64,000 nucleotides of DNA from CBDEFX01 sp965237635 (GTDB taxonomy: Bacteria > Chloroflexota > Dehalococcoidia > Lucifugimonadales > CAUZJF01), in contig CBDEFX010000001.1 in NCBI GenBank assembly GCA_965237635.1, positions 1,736,001 through 1,800,000 on the forward strand, in the 5' to 3' direction. The position numbers were made by a program, and so were the translations under genes. Positions 16,693 to 25,390 of the stretch are shown one piece after another (position 1 is the first letter of the stretch; every line of letters starts with the position of its first letter). Below the pieces are notes generated by a model. That model was not told where the DNA came from, searched no databases, and saw only the letters and a program-made list of their open reading frames with translations.

Positions 16693-17422
16693 TCACGCGG
16701 ACTCCCCCGACTCAGACTTGACGGCCCCCTGAATCTTCCGAGCAGCCCCTTCCACAAGGGGCGCTAGCTCCGATGCGCTCACGGCGTCCAGGTCCTTGCT
16801 CGTCTTGGCCTTGACCGCAGCTCTTACCTGCTCCTGGTCGAAGCCCTGGGCCGCGCCCAGGTTCACCAGGGTCTGGCGCAGGGAAGGGGCCAGGGCGTCG
16901 GCTCCGACGGCTTGCTTATTGGGAACTCCGGCGGCGGGTTGATCGCCGTAGAGGCCGTTTCCAAACGCCTCTCCGAAGCTCCTGAGCGCCCGTTTCATGC
17001 CGTCCGTCACGGCAGCCTTCGCCGCAGTCTCGTGTCCCTCACCGTTCTCCTCGGCTACGACGTGGAAGCCGATGTCGGTGCGGGGCGGAGCGCCGGGAAC
17101 GGTGACGCGTACGGGGGCGCTGTATGGCGCGGATGCGGCGCACCTCTCCGGTCTTGGCGTCAACGGTCTCGATGTCCCGTAGAGAGACATCCCCGACCAG
17201 CTTAAATCCCCAGCCGCCAAGCCCAAAGATGCGGTTGGCCTGGTCGATGACGGTGTGACCCTCGATGTAGAGGTAGTCGCGCCCGCCTCTGCCCTTGCGC
17301 TGGGAGAGTTTCTCCGTTACTGCGGGCGGCAGGCTGTCCCAGAGCAGATCGTGCCCGTTGGCGATGGCGGCGTCAGGGTGGACGCCGTTTGTGCTTCCGT
17401 TCTTCGTCGTATTGTTAGTCAT
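16693..17422 (-). pseudogene. Rad52/Rad22-like single-strand annealing protein, frameshifted
   Basis: The first part from ATG 17422 carries GRDYLYIEGHTVIDQANRIF and GGWGFKLVGDV. The second part, in another frame, carries YSAPVRVTVPGAPPRTDIGF and AAVTDGMKRALRSFGEAFGN. Both match the intact copy B protein at 56931-57728. One extra base at about 17125 (minus strand GCC-A-TACAGC) explains the shift; removing it gives a 242-residue protein. The family anneals complementary single strands and is common on phages and plasmids. This copy should be non-functional. Confidence 0.85.
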
Positions 17423-17645
17423 GTCGAGTCTCCTTTGTGATGTGTGGTGTCCATGCTTCTGACAGTTGCGGGCTCCCTATGGGAATCCCGTAGGCGGGAC
17501 AGGCCCCGTCGAGGAATTGGGCATAGCGCCTCCAGGGTCTGAAGTGGGGGAATGCGTTGGGTCGGAGAAAGCGGACCGGAGCCCGCAGGGAGGTGGGAAG
17601 GTCTGGAAGGGGCGGCGGGCCGAGGCCCGTAGGGGAGAAAGTTCG

Positions 17646-18698
17646 CTACCGGACGGAGCGGGCCGCCTGTGCAAGTAAGTGCAAGAAGACGGCGCGGCCG
17701 TGGGGGTGCGTGGCAAGCTCGGCCACGTCGGCAACGCCCTGGGGCAAGCCGACGACGGATGCCCGGCGTCCAAGCAGACCCGCAAGCCGCTCGGCGGCCT
17801 CCCGGCCCGCGTCGTCGGCGTCGAAGGCGAGGAACACGCGGGCGCAGCCGCGCAAAGCGAGGGCCACCCGCTCAAGGCCCTGGGTGCCCAGGGCGGCTAC
17901 GGCGGGAAAGCCCCACTGGACCAGCGTCAGCCAGTCGAACAAGCCTTCGGCCAGCACCACATACGGCGTGGCCGGACCAAGCCCGCCCAGCCCAAGCACC
18001 GGCGGCCTTGGGCCGGGGAGCGCCTGGAACCGTGGCGTGACGTCGGGCTCTACCGCCCGGCCCACAAGCCAGCGGACGCGGCCCCAGGCGAGGTCAGGTA
18101 CGACCACCATCCCGGCGAATCGCTCGCCTCGCTCGGTGAGCAGGCCGGAGGCCCGCACCCGCTCGCCGCCGAACCCGGCGGCCTGGAGATACTGGCGCAG
18201 CCCGTCCCCGGCTGCGTAGCCGAGGCCCAGGCGGCAGGCGGTGTCGAAGGCGATGCCCCTGGAGCCCAGGTACTCCCGCGCCTCCCGGCTTCTGAGCATC
18301 GACCGGAGGTAGAACCGCAGCGCCGCCGTCAGCAGCGCCGGGTCACGCTGGGGAACCACGGCGGCGCTTGCGCGGCGTGACTCGGCGGCCCGCCTTGGAG
18401 CCGCCACCGTCGAGGGCGCACCGCCGTCCAGCTTCCGGATAGCCTCGGGCAGGCTGAGGCCGTCCGTGCGCTGGATGAAGTCCAGCACGTCGCCGCTCGC
18501 CCCGCACCCGAAGCAATGAAACCGCTCCGTGTCGGCGTACACGGTGAACGAGCCTTCGGCCTCGTCGTGGAAGGGGCAGACGCCCTGGCGGACCCTTCCA
18601 CGACCGCGCAGCTGCACGCCGGACGCCTCCACCACGTCTCCCAACGGGTGGAGGCTCTTGAGCGCGTCCAGGTCCACATGTCCATTGGCTATGACCAT
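17646..18698 (-). CDS. DnaG-like primase: CHC2 zinc finger plus TOPRIM
   Basis: 350 residues. The zinc-finger ligands are CPFH (41-44) and CFGC (62-65). The primase/TOPRIM part includes YLGSRGIAFDTACRLGLGYA, the TOPRIM acidic motif in VVLAEGLFDWLTL, and the catalytic FDADDAGREAAERL. It is much shorter than chromosomal DnaG (about 600 residues) because it lacks the helicase-binding domain; plasmid-type primases often do. It would synthesise RNA primers for the element's replication or for transferred single strands. Start ATG 18698 overlaps the end of the upstream gene, as in copy B (55631). Confidence 0.88.
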   Translation of the reverse strand: MVIANGHVDLDALKSLHPLGDVVEASGVQLRGRGRVRQGVCPFHDEAEGSFTVYADTERFHCFGCGASGDVLDFIQRTDGLSLPEAIRKLDGGAPSTVAAPRRAAESRRASAAVVPQRDPALLTAALRFYLRSMLRSREAREYLGSRGIAFDTACRLGLGYAAGDGLRQYLQAAGFGGERVRASGLLTERGERFAGMVVVPDLAWGRVRWLVGRAVEPDVTPRFQALPGPRPPVLGLGGLGPATPYVVLAEGLFDWLTLVQWGFPAVAALGTQGLERVALALRGCARVFLAFDADDAGREAAERLAGLLGRRASVVGLPQGVADVAELATHPHGRAVFLHLLAQAARSVR

Positions 18699-19153
18699 GA
18701 CTCACCTCCCATGGTTCTGAGACCCCGCAGGCTGCGCCTGGACAGAGTCTTGCCCGGCTGCCAGCGCATTCCCAGCGCCGCCAGAACCTCCAGGGTCCCG
18801 TCGTCCCTGGGGGACAGGGCCGCAGCTCTGCCCTTGCCCTGGCTGTACAGCACCAGCTCCCTCTCGCCGAACTTGCGCTTCACCAGGCTGAGCCACTCGG
18901 CGTGCGCCCAGCGAGCTTCGCTCGTTTCCGTCTTCGCCGGTGTGAACACGGCGAAGACCGCCAACGCCCCGTTCAGGTCGCCGGTCTACCGCAGCCGCCG
19001 CGCGTCATGGACGCTCCGGGCCACGGTCTGCGTCGTCTCCTCTTCCTGGGGGAACATCGCTGCTATCAGCCGGTCCACCAGCTCTTCGAGGCTGGGCCGC
19101 CGGGCTGCCCCCATCGTGCCTACCGTTCCTATGGTCGTTACTTGCGTCGTCAT
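18689..19153 (-). pseudogene. Conserved element protein (paralogue at 55167), interrupted by amber codon
   Basis: From ATG 19153 the frame reads MTTQVTTIGTVGTMG and then RRPSLEELVDRLIAAMF, up to TAG at 18986-18988. It continues in the same frame as TGDLNGALAVFAVF and ARWAHAEWLSLVKRKFGERE. Copy B has CAG (Gln) at the TAG position (RRLRQAGDLDGAL), so one C-to-T change made the stop. A TTG at 18964 could restart translation of the C-terminal 91 residues. The function is unknown; it always precedes and overlaps the primase gene. Confidence 0.8.
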
Positions 19154-19257
19154 CTGTGATCTCTTTTCGATCTGGTTTGCCTTCGGTCGTCAACTCACAA
19201 CAAAAAAGCGGTGCGAGCGCGAACGCCCACACCGCCATACTTGGCCTTGGGATAGAG

Positions 19258-19527
19258 CTACCCTGGGTCCTGGGCGGACTCCCGATCCCGGCGCTCCAGC
19301 CACAGCCGGTGATCCCGGTCCTGTCTGCGCCTTCGCACCCGGCTGCGGATGAACAGAAACCCGATGCCCAGGCCCAGGAGGTTCAGGGCGAAAAGCTCTA
19401 TGCTGCCGGTCAGCGCCAGCGGCGCTGTGACCACCAGCGCAATTCCCCATCGCTTGCGCCGCCGCAGGAATCGTCCGATCCCCACGGCGGCCTGCCAAAC
19501 CTGAGAACCTCGTTCCTTGGTGTGCAT
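19258..19527 (-). CDS. Small membrane protein (paralogue at 54878)
   Basis: The chosen ATG 19527 has GGAGG five bases upstream; a GTG six bases earlier is less likely. It has a basic N-terminus (FLRRRKRWG), then a hydrophobic pair of segments around IALVVTAPLALTG and LFALNLLGLGIGFLFI, then a basic tail (RSRVRRRRQDRDHR). The copy B counterpart at 54878-55123 has the same layout and sequence similarity around IRRRKRL. The function is unknown; it may anchor a nucleoprotein complex at the membrane. Confidence 0.65.
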   Translation of the reverse strand: MHTKERGSQVWQAAVGIGRFLRRRKRWGIALVVTAPLALTGSIELFALNLLGLGIGFLFIRSRVRRRRQDRDHRLWLERRDRESAQDPG

Positions 19528-19679
19528 ACGCACCTCCTAATGTGTCTATGCCCGCGTCGGCATCCAGAGCACGGGTCCGTGTCAATTGCTCGTCTGACGA
19601 TGGACACACTGCGCCCACGGCGGATGCCTGACGTGGCACGCAGCGTGACTTGTACCTGGCCCGCCTACGCATCACACGC

Positions 19680-20115
19680 AGAACGGCCAAGGTGAAAAAG
19701 GGCGCAGCTCGGCCAGGGTATCTTTGTGACCTCGGCTTCTGGGGAGCTACGACGTGGAAGCGGCCGGCCTACGACGAGTGGTCACAGGACGGCGCATGGG
19801 GGAAAAGGGCACAGCTCGACCAGGGTCAATATCGGGCTATCGACACTGGAAAGCTGCGAAGACGTGAAGCGGCTGTCCTACGATGTGGTCGAAGAACAGC
19901 GCGTGTTGAATCTACGGCCTAGCTGTCTGGAGAGCTATGCCGTAGGCATGGGGACACGGTCAGAGCATATCGCGCACTCCGGCCGTGGTATCGAGAGGGC
20001 GAAGCGCAGGACGCACTTCGGCCACGGTATCCAGCGGAAGAAGGGCTTATCACTCCAACCACCAGACAGTGCTGCGGGCAAAGGGCTTAATCACTCCACC
20101 TTGGCAGCAGTTCCC
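19680..20115 (+). repeat. Imperfect repeat block upstream of the conserved non-coding element, copy A
   Basis: No credible gene. Two imperfect units of just over 100 bp begin AAAAAGGGCGCAGCTCGGCC (19692) and AAAAGGGCACAGCTCGACC (19803), each followed by a block like GGAAGCGGCCGGCCTACGAC. Two shorter related blocks, AAGGGCTTATCACTCCA (20041) and AAGGGCTTAATCACTCCA (20083), follow. Related words (CAGGGCGCACTCCGACCAGG, GGAAGCGGCCAGTCTAC) occur in the equivalent place of copy B on the opposite strand (54039-54290). Confidence 0.55.
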
Positions 20116-20120
20116 TCGTG

Positions 20121-20296
20121 GGCGACCATCGGGAGAGCAAGGCTCAATCCTTCTGGTCTATCCCGGGCTAAGGGAAGGACCCCCAGGTTTCTAGGGCGGG
20201 AAACACTGGAAAAGCCTGACAATGATCTAAGTATTACCCCTCATTTCGCCGTTTACAAGGGTTTCGGGGCCTCAGCCCCCAAAGTGTTCACTTTGG
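20121..20296 (+). ncRNA. Conserved non-coding element of the mobile element, copy A (possible structured RNA)
   Basis: About 175 bases closely match the minus strand of 53815-54038. The order is GGGCGACC, GGGAGAGCAAGGCTCAATCC (a GAGC/GCTC hairpin), GGTTTCTAGGGCGGGAAACA, CTGGAAAAGCCTGACAATGA, AGTATTAC, AAGGGTTTCGGGGCCTC, and the inverted repeat CCAAAGTG-TT-CACTTTGG. It lies just beyond the 3' end of the HTH gene in both copies. No ORF is shared. It may be an RNA, a replication origin or an incompatibility site. Confidence 0.55.
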
Positions 20297-20362
20297 TTCA
20301 AGAAAACTTCACTCTACTTCAACAAAAGTTTGATAAACTCCGGTTCAGACCCCCGAAGGAGG

Positions 20363-21178
20363 CTACTTCCACCATAGCCGAAGGGTGAGGACGCGGCGGA
20401 CCCACCTGAGCAGCTCCCGTTTGGCCCGCGCCCTGTGCGCGTCGTACAGAGCCGTCCTTCGCCAGCTAATCTGCCCGTTGCGATCAGAGCCCTGCAGCGG
20501 ATGCTTCTCCGGAGGCAGGGTCAGCCCGTGCTCCTCCAGCAAGGCCAGCTCCACCGCCAGGAACCGCTCCTCCGTAGCGAGCCAGGACAGGCTCTTGCCC
20601 TGGTTGAGATGGGTCTCCTTCAGCCCTCGCCACTCGGCTATCAGGGGCCACGCCGCGCCGAAGACCTCCTCGTCGTCGGGGGCAGCTTCGCGGGTTACCA
20701 GGTCGGGATACTCTCGCTGGGACGCAACCTTCTTCGTTGGCTGTTTGAGGGCTCCTTTCGCTTCCCCCGCGCTCTGAGCGACCTGTCGTGCCTCCAGGCT
20801 CGCCACCCTTCCCTCCAACTGGCGCATCCCCTGGGCGTGCTCCTCCCTGAGCGCCTTGACCTCGCCCTCGATGGCATCGCGGATATCTTGGAGGCCGCTG
20901 CGGGTCTCCTCCACAAGCGCCTCAACCTGCTGCTTCAGATCCCCCATCTCCTGCCGTTGCCGTGCCGCAGCCGAGCCGCCGCCTGAGAGCAGCGCCCTCT
21001 CCAACGCAAGGCGCATCCGCCTCGACAGCTCTCCCCCCTCCATGCTGGCGATCAACGTCCTGTGGTCGATGTCCAACACCGCCGCCGCTCCTCTGGGACC
21101 CTTCTCTCTCACCATCTGCCGCAGCAGCGCCATGAGCCGCAGATGCTGAAGGTCTCCCATGCTCCTGCCCTTTTCCAT
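20363..21178 (-). CDS. HTH/coiled-coil DNA-binding protein of copy A (partition or control protein)
   Basis: The chosen ATG 21178 follows AGGAG; an upstream in-frame ATG would lie inside the operator repeats. The N-terminal region (LRLMALLRQMV to LDIDHRTLIASMEGG) is a helix-turn-helix. Residues of about 85-150 form a coiled coil (MGDLKQQVEALVEETRSGLQ, VASLEARQVAQ). The C-terminal domain is conserved with copy B: AAWPLIAEWRGLKETH, LNQGKSLSWLATEERFL, LEEHGLTLPPE. The HTH-plus-coiled-coil layout resembles KfrA-type plasmid proteins. It probably binds the 56-bp-spaced palindromes directly upstream and represses itself or helps segregation. Confidence 0.75.
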   Translation of the reverse strand: MEKGRSMGDLQHLRLMALLRQMVREKGPRGAAAVLDIDHRTLIASMEGGELSRRMRLALERALLSGGGSAAARQRQEMGDLKQQVEALVEETRSGLQDIRDAIEGEVKALREEHAQGMRQLEGRVASLEARQVAQSAGEAKGALKQPTKKVASQREYPDLVTREAAPDDEEVFGAAWPLIAEWRGLKETHLNQGKSLSWLATEERFLAVELALLEEHGLTLPPEKHPLQGSDRNGQISWRRTALYDAHRARAKRELLRWVRRVLTLRLWWK

Positions 21179-21213
21179 GATCGGCTCTCCTGATCTCATC
21201 GGTCCTGCCCTCC

Positions 21214-21346
21214 GAACAAAAATGCTCATTTTAGCTAGGGCCTTTGTTCACTCCCCCATTTTTCACGGCGAACAGAAATGTCCGTTTCAGCTAGGGGCTT
21301 TGTACACCGGGGGTGGAAGGAGCACTTAAGTCAAAGTGTTCACTTT
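21214..21346. promoter_or_regulatory. Operator array of copy A: two palindromes 56 bp apart plus AAAGTG-TT-CACTTT
   Basis: Repeat units at 21214 and 21270 contain the palindromes AAAATGCTCATTTT (21219-21232) and GAAATGTCCGTTTC (21275-21288), each followed by AGCTAGGG. The inverted repeat AAAGTGTTCACTTT lies at 21333-21346. The 56-bp period equals that of copy B (52731-52890), although the palindrome sequence is different. It is a probable binding site for the adjacent HTH protein. Confidence 0.6.
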
Positions 21347-21622
21347 TTCCGTCCTGTAGGGGCCTATTCCCCCCTGTTTTAGCTTGTTTTAGCTTGCCCA
21401 CGACCCGGTGTGCATTTTTGTCACCAAACGCATTTCTCTGTATACGGGTATGACATCACAGAAGGGGGTCTCCGCAGAAGGTCTTAAAGGGGCGTACAAA
21501 CCTGCGTCCCCACATAGGAGGCTGGTGCAGTCCTGCACCCCCTCATGGGTAGTTCTGCGCAACTTTTTTATCCGTCACACTCGATTGTAGGACCGAAACT
21601 CCACCCCTTCGAGGAGGCGTCT
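21347..21622 (+). promoter_or_regulatory. Conserved leader of the transfer operon with hairpin, copy A (oriT or promoter candidate)
   Basis: Blocks shared with copy B in the same order: GTAGGGGCC, ACCCGG, CACCAAAC, TTTCTCTGTA, ATGACATCACA, CTCTGCGGA/TCTCCGCAGA, then the hairpin GGTGCA-GTCC-TGCACC (21524-21539), then GTTCTG, CC and CACACTC. The hairpin stem is identical in both copies but the loop differs (GTCC versus TGTT). The transfer operon starts just downstream. Confidence 0.5.
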
Positions 21623-22240
21623 ATGGGACTGCAATCGAGGTTCACACCCGGTAGAGCAAGACGACTTATCCCGCTGGCCGCAGCGCTGCTTCTGGCGGCG
21701 CTGGTAGCCATTCCAGCCAGCAACCCGGCCTTCGCCCAGGCCCCGTCCACCGAGGGCGTCACCCTGGTCAACGAGGACGAGGAGTTCATCGAGCGCAAGG
21801 GCGACGGGCGCTTCATCGCCCGGCCCCTCTTCAACCGCGAGCTGGACATCCTCTACTACGGGGTGAGAGACCCAGACAACGGCGACCGGATAGTCGGTTT
21901 GGTCCTGGTGCATAGGGGAGAGAAGAAGCGCAAGGACGGCTGGGAGTACTCCTTCGAGTACCCCTTCCGGGACGACCAGGCAGACCTCGACCCCGACCAA
22001 CCCTACCTGCTGGTCATCGTGGTCCCCGACCCCGACGGGGGAGCGGACCCCTACACCTTCCATGGCGTCATTCCCATCCACCAGTCGGGAAGGATCTGGG
22101 ACAAGATTCTCCAGGCCCTCGACCCGGGACGGTGGGCCAAAGCCTTCGCCACGTGGGTCATCGAGGGCGTCCACGGAACCCTCTGCGGCGTGGTGGAGCA
22201 GGCCACCGGCGAAGACGCCGAGCCCTGCCGAGGGGGATAG
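21623..22240 (+). CDS. Secreted protein, first gene of the transfer operon (copy A)
   Basis: 205 residues from ATG 21623, with GAGGAGG ahead. A signal peptide is clear: RARRLIPLAAALLLAALVA, then IPASNPAFAQA with a cleavage site after AFA or AQA. The mature part is acidic (LVNEDEEFIERK, DGRFIARPLF) and ends with two cysteines (GTLCGVV and EPCRGG) that could form a disulfide. Copy B has a close homologue (51833-52447). Its place directly before the TrbL/VirB6-like gene suggests an extracellular or surface component of the transfer machine. Family unknown. Confidence 0.75.
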   Translation: MGLQSRFTPGRARRLIPLAAALLLAALVAIPASNPAFAQAPSTEGVTLVNEDEEFIERKGDGRFIARPLFNRELDILYYGVRDPDNGDRIVGLVLVHRGEKKRKDGWEYSFEYPFRDDQADLDPDQPYLLVIVVPDPDGGADPYTFHGVIPIHQSGRIWDKILQALDPGRWAKAFATWVIEGVHGTLCGVVEQATGEDAEPCRGG

Positions 22241-22246
22241 CGACGT

Positions 22247-23203
22247 ATGAGCGACATCCTTACCGGCACCCCCCCCCGAATTGACCTACCTGCATCCACT
22301 GGTGCGCGAAGCCTGGATGGTCGTCTGGGCCATCGCCTCCGGGGCGCTCATCGTGATCCTGGGCTGGATGGGCCTCAGCTTCATCATGGCCGAGCACCTG
22401 GGCACCAGACAGGCGGGCTGGCGGGAGATGGTCCCCCGCCTGGTCCTCGCACTTGTTGCCGCCGCCACCTCCTTGTGGTGGTGCGCCCTGGTCATCGACG
22501 TGGCCGATGCCGTGTCGGGATTCATCGCCGCATCGCTAGGCGTCACCGCAGGAGACCTGCTCCGGGCGTCACTCAAGACGCTGCTGACGGCAGTACAAGC
22601 GGGAAGCGTCGGCATGGCCATCCTGATGGCCATTCTGTACCTCTTCTACGGCTTCTTCGTGCTCTACGTGATCGTGCAGATGATCCTGCGCCTCGCCCTC
22701 ATCGCGTTGGGGCTCTGGATACTGCCCCACACGGCGGGCTGGGGACGCACTGGCTACGGCTGTTCATGACCACGGTGTTCCAGCAGGCGGTGCAGCTCAT
22801 CGCGCTGGCTCTGGGCTTCGGGTTCCTCCACGAGTTCGCGGGATTTGCGGCCTACGAGCCGGTGCAGGACATCATCTGGAAGCTCCTGATGTCGCTGGCC
22901 TTCATCTACATGGCCACCAAGGTGCCGTCGATGCTGGGCAATCACGGGACCTTCGATAGCTGGCTCCACACCCTCTACTTCGGCATGGCGCTGCCCGGAG
23001 CCATGATGCGCTCCGCCCGCTCCGTCGGGATGCTGGCGGGAGGGGGAGCCGTGGGAGGCCCCGGCGGCATGGCGGTGGGCGCAGCGATTGCGGGCTCCGG
23101 CCTGGCATCCGGCGCGGCAACCGACTCCCTCCGACGGTGGAGGGGGCGGCGGCTCCCCCAGGAGCGCGGGCGAGTAGGGACCGTCCAGACTGATTTCCGA
23201 TAG
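22247..23203 (+). pseudogene. TrbL/VirB6-like polytopic membrane protein, three frameshifts (copy A)
   Basis: Compared with the intact copy B gene (50849-51826), the start MSDILTGTPP is followed by a shift in an expanded C run near 22269. The main part then lies in a second frame (YLHPLVREAWMVVWAIASGA, GFFVLYVIVQMILRLAL). The 27 bp coding for an IDILLALAP-like segment are missing near 22700. One base is lost near 22747, returning to the first frame (LRLFMTTVFQQAVQLIALAL). A further shift alters the Gly-rich tail. The family forms the inner-membrane channel of type IV secretion. This copy cannot make the normal protein. Confidence 0.85.
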
Positions 23204-23385
23204 AGGAAAGGCGTCGGCGAACAACCGACAACTACAAGCGTGAACGAGGTTCACGCCAACTACACGACAAAGGATGAAGACAGGGAGATGTGCAAGTAGA
23301 GCCACCGCATTGCAAGCAAGGAAGCAGGGAAGAGCTGAAGACTGGGTGGGGAATTCACCCGGCAAACAGAGAGGAGAAGAAACGA

Positions 23386-23691
23386 ATGGAATCACTTACG
23401 CAAACCATATCCAACCTCGTCGGGATTTTGATGGGGTTGGTGGGGGCGGTCGGAGCGGGTTTCTTCGTCTACGGGGCGTACCTGTACCTGACCGCATCGG
23501 GAGCGCCCCACCAGATGGAGCGGGGCAAGTCGGCAATGATGACCGCCATCGCGGGCATCGTGCTGGCGCTGGTCGCCTACGGCATCGTCGAGCTTGTGAT
23601 GAACGCCGTGGTGGACCCGGTAATCGACCCCTCGCTGTCCGAACCGGAAGCGCCAACGCCAACGCCAACGCCCACACGCAGATTCTTCTAG
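23386..23691 (+). CDS. Two-TM pilin-like transfer protein (copy A)
   Basis: 101 residues from ATG 23386, with AGAGGAG upstream. Two hydrophobic segments (LVGILMGLVGAVGAGFFVYGA and MMTAIAGIVLALVAYGIVEL) are separated by the polar loop ASGAPHQMERGKSA. The C-terminal tail is Pro/Thr-rich (PTPTPTPT). This is the VirB2/TrbC-like topology. Copy B has a homologue with an identical loop (50382-50666). It is 10 bp upstream of the PrgI-like gene. Confidence 0.7.
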   Translation: MESLTQTISNLVGILMGLVGAVGAGFFVYGAYLYLTASGAPHQMERGKSAMMTAIAGIVLALVAYGIVELVMNAVVDPVIDPSLSEPEAPTPTPTPTRRFF

Positions 23692-23701
23692 GAGGCCAAC
23701 C

Positions 23702-25390
23702 ATGAGAGCACACGAAGTACCGACCCATGTCGGAGCAGAGGACAAAGTCCTGCTCTGGTTCACCTTTCCCCAGATCGTGGCGATGATCGCGACCTGCGCG
23801 CTGGCCTACGGCGCGTACCGGATGGCCCCCATCGGCCCCTCCGAGGTGCGCCTTGGTATCGCCGTCATCCTGGGTCTTCTGGGCCTGGCGGCGATCGTGG
23901 GGAAGGTCGGAGGCCGGTCGCTGCCCCTGGTGACCGCCGACCTGCTTCGCTACGCCCTGGGGCCTCGGCGCTACGCCGGGACCCCGGCTGAGCTGGTGCG
24001 GAGCGAACCCCCGGCGCCCGTCGCGACCAAACCCGGTCCGCTGAGCCTGATAGTCAAGAAGGCGGGACGCGGCCTGCGGAAACCGCGCAGGCTCAACAGG
24101 AGTAAGGAGCGGCGCAACGGGCGGAGGCCCTTCCGTCCCCACGGCTGGTTCGGCAAGCGCCGGAGAGCCAAGGAGTCCGAGAGCACAAGCGGCAACAGGG
24201 CAACACAGCAGGAGACTAGCCAAAGGCCAAAGCGCCGGAAGGCCCGGCGCACGGTGCTAGGCATCGTCGCCCTGGTTACGCTGGCCTTCGCCATACCCCA
24301 AGTGGCCCTGGCCGACGGCCATTGGGGGTTCGACTTCGAGCCCCCGGAGCCGGTCCCCGGACGAAGGCTCTTCGTCGAAGGGCTCAGCGTCTCCGGAGAC
24401 CGGGCCGAGGTCACCCTGAGAGCCGCCACCGGCCTGGACCTCCGGGTGCGGGCCTACGGAGGCTGGCAGGGGAGCCAGCTCCGTTTCTACGGGTCGGCAA
24501 GCCTGGACGAAGGGGAGGTTGTCACCTACGACCTGCCGCTGTCCGGCGAAGCGCCCTCCTTCACCTTCTCCTGGGAGGACACCCTGGGGCAGGCGGGAGC
24601 CCTCACCCTCAAGGACGAGCAGCTCCCGTACCCGCTGCCCTCGGTGGAGGGAGACCTCTGCGACCTCCACGTCGCCTCCCTGGGCTGGACGCCGGGGGAA
24701 ATCGAGGGGGTCCTGTCCTCCGACTGCGTGTCCACGACCCTGGAGACCATCAGCCTCCAGACGGTGGCTGGACATGACAGCGTCACGGAGATGGCCGTCA
24801 TGGACGCTGCGGTCACCGCCATCACGGGAACCGTCAGGATCACGGTGGGCGGTTCTCACGCGACCGCATCCTTCGTCCCAAACGGTGAGACGAGCTTCTC
24901 CATGTCCATCGGGGACGGGGAAGCGGTCCACAGCGTTGCGATGAACGCTGCCCTTCTTGCCGACCTGGAGGTCGCCCTGCCCCCGCTGGTCCAGCTCACC
25001 CATCACCCGGAGCGGACGGAGCAGGTCATCCGAACAGTGAGCGTTTTGCGTCCTGGGACCAGCGACAGCGTCAGCGAGACGGTGACGTTGACCTGCGAAG
25101 ACGGAACCACGGAGGAGCACACCGTCTCGGCCTCCGTCTCCATCCCCAGCAAGGTTTTTCACAGCGACGTGACCATCTCCATCCTCCACCCAGAGCACGT
25201 CAAGGCCGAGCTGGTGGAGCGAGAGCCCCTCACGCCCAGCAGGAGCGAGGCGGCAGCCCTGGCTCTCACCATCGGCTTCGACGACCCCTACGAGGCCCTG
25301 GCGCTGCCGGAACCCGAGCCGGACCCCTCTGAGCAGACCTCCCTCAGCGATGAGGAGGCGCGGGACATCTTCGAGCCTTCCCAAACTTGA
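23702..25390 (+). CDS. PrgI/VirB3-like membrane protein fused to a large extracellular domain (copy A, 3' end altered)
   Basis: 562 residues. The N-terminal 80 or so residues match PrgI (EVPTHVGAEDKVLLWFTFPQ, two TM segments). A basic cytoplasmic linker of about 100 residues follows. A third hydrophobic segment (IVALVTLAFAIPQVALA) ends in an AxA-like site before DGHW, and a beta-rich domain of about 360 residues comes next. Ordinary PrgI proteins have only about 100 residues. The last residues and the stop come from a 165-bp MITE inserted at 25387; copy B continues a little further. Below this point copy A lacks virB4 and the coupling protein. Confidence 0.8.
   Translation: MRAHEVPTHVGAEDKVLLWFTFPQIVAMIATCALAYGAYRMAPIGPSEVRLGIAVILGLLGLAAIVGKVGGRSLPLVTADLLRYALGPRRYAGTPAELVRSEPPAPVATKPGPLSLIVKKAGRGLRKPRRLNRSKERRNGRRPFRPHGWFGKRRRAKESESTSGNRATQQETSQRPKRRKARRTVLGIVALVTLAFAIPQVALADGHWGFDFEPPEPVPGRRLFVEGLSVSGDRAEVTLRAATGLDLRVRAYGGWQGSQLRFYGSASLDEGEVVTYDLPLSGEAPSFTFSWEDTLGQAGALTLKDEQLPYPLPSVEGDLCDLHVASLGWTPGEIEGVLSSDCVSTTLETISLQTVAGHDSVTEMAVMDAAVTAITGTVRITVGGSHATASFVPNGETSFSMSIGDGEAVHSVAMNAALLADLEVALPPLVQLTHHPERTEQVIRTVSVLRPGTSDSVSETVTLTCEDGTTEEHTVSASVSIPSKVFHSDVTISILHPEHVKAELVEREPLTPSRSEAAALALTIGFDDPYEALALPEPEPDPSEQTSLSDEEARDIFEPSQT

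Noticed and set aside
13190..19153. Amber codons as evidence for a recoded genetic code
   Set aside because: TAG is the ordinary stop of ssb, primase, nuclease and other genes in the same operon. Two isolated CAG-to-TAG changes in a copy with other frameshifts fit pseudogene decay.
19726..20388. 220-codon plus-strand open frame across the repeat block and conserved non-coding element
   Set aside because: No corresponding frame in copy B despite strong nucleotide conservation, and no protein-like features. Treated as non-coding.
24257..25384. 375-codon minus-strand open frame opposite the PrgI fusion of copy A
   Set aside because: Composition typical of a high-GC shadow frame. The plus-strand gene has a homologue in copy B.
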